Assembly: GCF_000970085.1 (NCBI RefSeq)
Contig: NZ_CP009506.1
Location: forward strand, 3,968,001-4,032,000
From: Methanosarcina siciliae T4/M
Lineage (GTDB): Archaea > Halobacteriota > Methanosarcinia > Methanosarcinales > Methanosarcinaceae
DNA: 64,000 bases
Reading direction: 5' to 3'
The position numbers were made by a program, and so were the translations under genes. The notes below the pieces were generated by a model. That model was not told where the DNA came from. It was given only the letters and a program-made list of their open reading frames with translations, and did no database searches. This document shows, one piece after another, positions 61,792 through 64,000 of this stretch (its first letter is position 1; each line of letters starts with the position of its first letter).

Positions 61792-63282
61792 TTACTCTTC
61801 CCGGATAAGGCGGTTCATCCCGTTCATTACGGCTTCTACAGAGGCCATAATAATGTCCGTTCTTGCCCCGCTTGCAGTAATTACCTTTCCGTTCTTGGAA
61901 AGTTTTACCCTTACCTCTACAAGAGCGTCAGTCCCGCCGGTAATCGAGTCTACATGGTACTCTTCAAGGATTACGTCTTCAGCACAGGAACTTACAGCTC
62001 TTCGGATAGCATTGATCGCAGCATCCACAGGGCCGTTTCCGATTCCAGCCTGTACGATTTCCTTTTCTTTTACATTGAGTTTTATGGAAGCGGTTGGAGT
62101 AACGCGGTTTCCGGATACAATGGTGAACTCTTCTAATTTTACAATAGGCTCTTTGTAGATATCAAGCACGGTTTCCGCGATGGTCTGCAGGTCAGCATCG
62201 GTGATATGCTTGCCCTGGTCGCCCATCTGCTTGACCCTGTTGAAGATTTCTTCAGTCTGGGCGTCATCAGCTTCAAGTCCCATTTCCTTTAAGGCAAGAG
62301 TGATAGAGCTCCTTCCGGCATGCTTTCCAAGTACGATCTGGCGCTGCCGCCCGATATATTCGGGACTCATCGGCTCATAGGTTGACTTGTCAGCCAGAAG
62401 CCCGTGCACATGGATTCCTGCTTCGTGAGTGAACGCATTTCCCCCTACAAGGGCTTTGTTGGGAGACACGGGAATTCCGGTAAGCCGGCTTACAAGCCTT
62501 GAAGTCCGGTATATCTGCTCGTGCTTGATACCGGTGTCGTATTTATAGAGCCATTCCAGGCTCATTACGACTTCTTCAAGCGAGGCGTTTCCGGCCCTTT
62601 CCCCTAAACCATTAATTGTCACATGGGCCTGCTTTGCTCCTGCCGCAAGCGCAGCAACCGTGTTTGCAGTTGCTAAACCGAAGTCATTGTGACAGTGAAT
62701 GCTTATCGGGACTTTCAGGGAAGAAGACAGGTCCCGGAAAATCTCAGTGGTCTTTTCAGGCACCAGGAGCCCTACAGTATCGCAGAAACATAACCTGTCA
62801 GCTCCGGCATCTATTCCGTCGGAATAAATGGCTTTTAAGAACTCCGGATCCGCACGCGAGGCATCTTCTCCGCTCAACTCTACGATCAGACCGTGGTCTT
62901 TGGCATACTCGGTAACTTCGGCTGCGATCTGCCTTACTGCATCCCGGTCCTTTTTGATCTTCGTTTTGATGTGCAGGTCCGAAACCGGAGCTACAAGGTG
63001 GATTGAATCGACGTCGCACTCAAGAGCATGGTCAACGTCCATTTTTACAATCCTGCAGTAGCTGCAGATTTCGGCATCAAGCCCGGCATTCGCTACGGCT
63101 TTGATTGATTCCCTTTCCCCGGCAGAAGTAATTGCAGAGCCGGCCTCGATAACATTAACTCTCATCTCATCAAGGGCCCGTGCAATTAAGAGTTTCTTCT
63201 CTCTGGTCAGGGCTACGCCAGGTGTTTGTTCACCGTCTCTCAAAGTAGTATCCAGAAAGTGGATGTTTTCGAATAATATAAT
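61792..63282 (-). CDS. cimA: (R)-citramalate synthase
   Basis: The body has the DRE-TIM motifs LRDGEQTPG, EAGSAITSAGERE (the citramalate-synthase form; isopropylmalate synthase has EAGFP-type), HCHNDFGLATANT, NGLGERAGNASLEE and GKHAGRSSI. A C-terminal leucine/isoleucine regulatory domain follows. It makes citramalate from pyruvate and acetyl-CoA for isoleucine synthesis, fitting ilvBNC next door. From the TTG at 63243 the catalytic DTT would be lost. The frame extends 13 codons further (ILFENIHFLDTTLRDG) without ATG, GTG or TTG, so an ATT (63282) or ATA (63279) start is inferred. Confidence 0.88.
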   Translation of the reverse strand: MILFENIHFLDTTLRDGEQTPGVALTREKKLLIARALDEMRVNVIEAGSAITSAGERESIKAVANAGLDAEICSYCRIVKMDVDHALECDVDSIHLVAPVSDLHIKTKIKKDRDAVRQIAAEVTEYAKDHGLIVELSGEDASRADPEFLKAIYSDGIDAGADRLCFCDTVGLLVPEKTTEIFRDLSSSLKVPISIHCHNDFGLATANTVAALAAGAKQAHVTINGLGERAGNASLEEVVMSLEWLYKYDTGIKHEQIYRTSRLVSRLTGIPVSPNKALVGGNAFTHEAGIHVHGLLADKSTYEPMSPEYIGRQRQIVLGKHAGRSSITLALKEMGLEADDAQTEEIFNRVKQMGDQGKHITDADLQTIAETVLDIYKEPIVKLEEFTIVSGNRVTPTASIKLNVKEKEIVQAGIGNGPVDAAINAIRRAVSSCAEDVILEEYHVDSITGGTDALVEVRVKLSKNGKVITASGARTDIIMASVEAVMNGMNRLIREE

Positions 63283-63285
63283 CCC

Positions 63286-63759
63286 TCAGTCTTGGTTTTT
63301 ATTTCAATAGATCATTTTGCAGAACAAGGAGGAAATAATATTATTGATATTATATAACCGTACCCTATTTTGCAGCACTCATTTCACTATAACCTTACAT
63401 ATATTTTATCTCATTTTATCTCAGAAACCCCATCCTATCCGGGAATATTCCCGAATTTACTCCCGGGCTCTCCGAAACTTCTCTTCAATAGGTAGACCAT
63501 AGTATTTTTAGTTTCCAGTTAACAATATATGTATTTTAAAAGCTTACCACTCGAAAAAAGAATTTCGGGCCAGGCCAAACATGAAATTAAAATTTCATTT
63601 ATAAAAATCTAAAAAAGAGCATTGGATCCCGTTATAACCTTAGTTCCCAAATTTTAAGCGCATAATCTTAATTTTATTTCTTCGACCCGCTCAATTCATG
63701 CGCACATGCACATGAGTTTGCCCTCTTTTTTGACACAACCCGAAAGTTTTAAATGTATT
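63286..63759. other. Intergenic region before the terminal transposase-like gene
   Basis: No gene is supported. There is a GGGAATATTCCC palindrome (63440-63451). The motif AAGCGCATAA (63656-63665) foreshadows the larger palindrome at 63760. The cimA promoter should lie in 63290-63400. Confidence 0.4.
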
Positions 63760-63784
63760 TATGCGCTTATATTATAAGCGCATA
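63760..63784. promoter_or_regulatory. 25-base perfect palindrome at the start of a transposase gene
   Basis: TATGCGCTTATA and TATAAGCGCATA form a perfect inverted repeat around a single T. The first base of the following ATG is its last base. It may be an autoregulatory operator or part of the insertion-sequence end. The message would be nearly leaderless, as a TATA-like core lies inside the palindrome. Confidence 0.55.
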
Positions 63785-64000
63785 TGATGCCCACACGCCG
63801 TATCAAGAAGATCAATGGAATTGAATACTGGTATGAAGACATTCCCTACTATGATAAAGAAAAGAAACAGATTCGTCATAAATCCAAATACCTGGGAAGA
63901 AACGTTAATGGCGAACCTGTTAGAGTTCGGGATGCTTTAAACTCCAGTGAAAACATATGCCCAGTTTCCAAGCCCTTGAAAGCCTACAACTATGGTGAGC
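63784..64000 (+). CDS. Transposase-like protein, cut by the window end
   Basis: The 72 visible residues begin MMPTRRIKKINGIEYWYEDI and continue YYDKEKKQIRHKSKYLGRNV. This matches the N-terminal region of IS4/IS1634-type transposases (compare YDKKIKKGRKVSVYIGRLDK in the element at 30.7 kb). The catalytic domain lies beyond the window. Start at 63784 or 63787. Confidence 0.75.
   Translation, partial: MMPTRRIKKINGIEYWYEDIPYYDKEKKQIRHKSKYLGRNVNGEPVRVRDALNSSENICPVSKPLKAYNYGE

Overview
The window comes from a methanogenic archaeon, almost certainly a Methanosarcina and probably close to M. mazei. Pointers are (i) a redox cluster of superoxide reductase, PGF-CTERM pentaheme cytochrome, iron-sulfur flavoprotein, archaeoflavoprotein, rubrerythrin-like protein and F420H2 oxidase, (ii) a homoaconitase/homoisocitrate dehydrogenase pair of the coenzyme B 2-oxoacid pathway, (iii) AglB-type oligosaccharyltransferases, (iv) citramalate-type isoleucine synthesis genes, and (v) archaeal gene starts with AGGTGA-type ribosome sites and TATA boxes.

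Layout. 1-6.2 kb: oxygen/redox defence cluster on the + strand. 6.2-9.0 kb: two paralogous very small proteins, an exported acetolactate decarboxylase and a frameshifted cyclase. 9.3-12.6 kb (- strand): AksF-type dehydrogenase, MntP, an unknown protein and the HacB-type small subunit. 12.8-21.4 kb: three tandem aglB genes, one of them a mosaic of the other two. 21.5-37.3 kb: glycan locus with three GT4 glycosyltransferases, WecB, a Wzx-like flippase, an FrhB-like/pyruvyltransferase pair, a complete IS4/IS1634-like insertion sequence, RfbB, RfbC, ManC and a beta-helix surface protein.

37.9-50.6 kb: a 12.7-kb integrated element, a provirus or integrative plasmid, sits inside arsM. Its two ends rejoin at a shared 7-bp core to restore the ArsM reading frame exactly. 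It carries a zinc-ribbon tyrosine integrase and a divergent winged-helix regulator with repeated 12-bp operators. An early operon of overlapping small genes ends in an SF3 helicase. Next comes a 241-bp perfectly centred dyad array (likely origin), then a late cluster with a 1162-aa protein carrying YPxYTPPK repeats and a possible ADP-ribosyltransferase-like signature. This is the most novel part of the window. The neighbouring arsR is itself broken by several frameshifts, so the ars locus looks dead.

51-64 kb: a pair of related small charged proteins, NfnAB/SudAB-type flavoproteins, a helical lipoprotein, tRNA-Arg(CCG), a nitroreductase, and an isoleucine/valine block (cimA, ilvB, ilvN, ilvC, all - strand) with a structured spacer before ilvC. 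The window ends inside a second transposase-like gene. Work was by eye only: no database search or folding calculation was run, and family names rest on motifs recognised in the translations.
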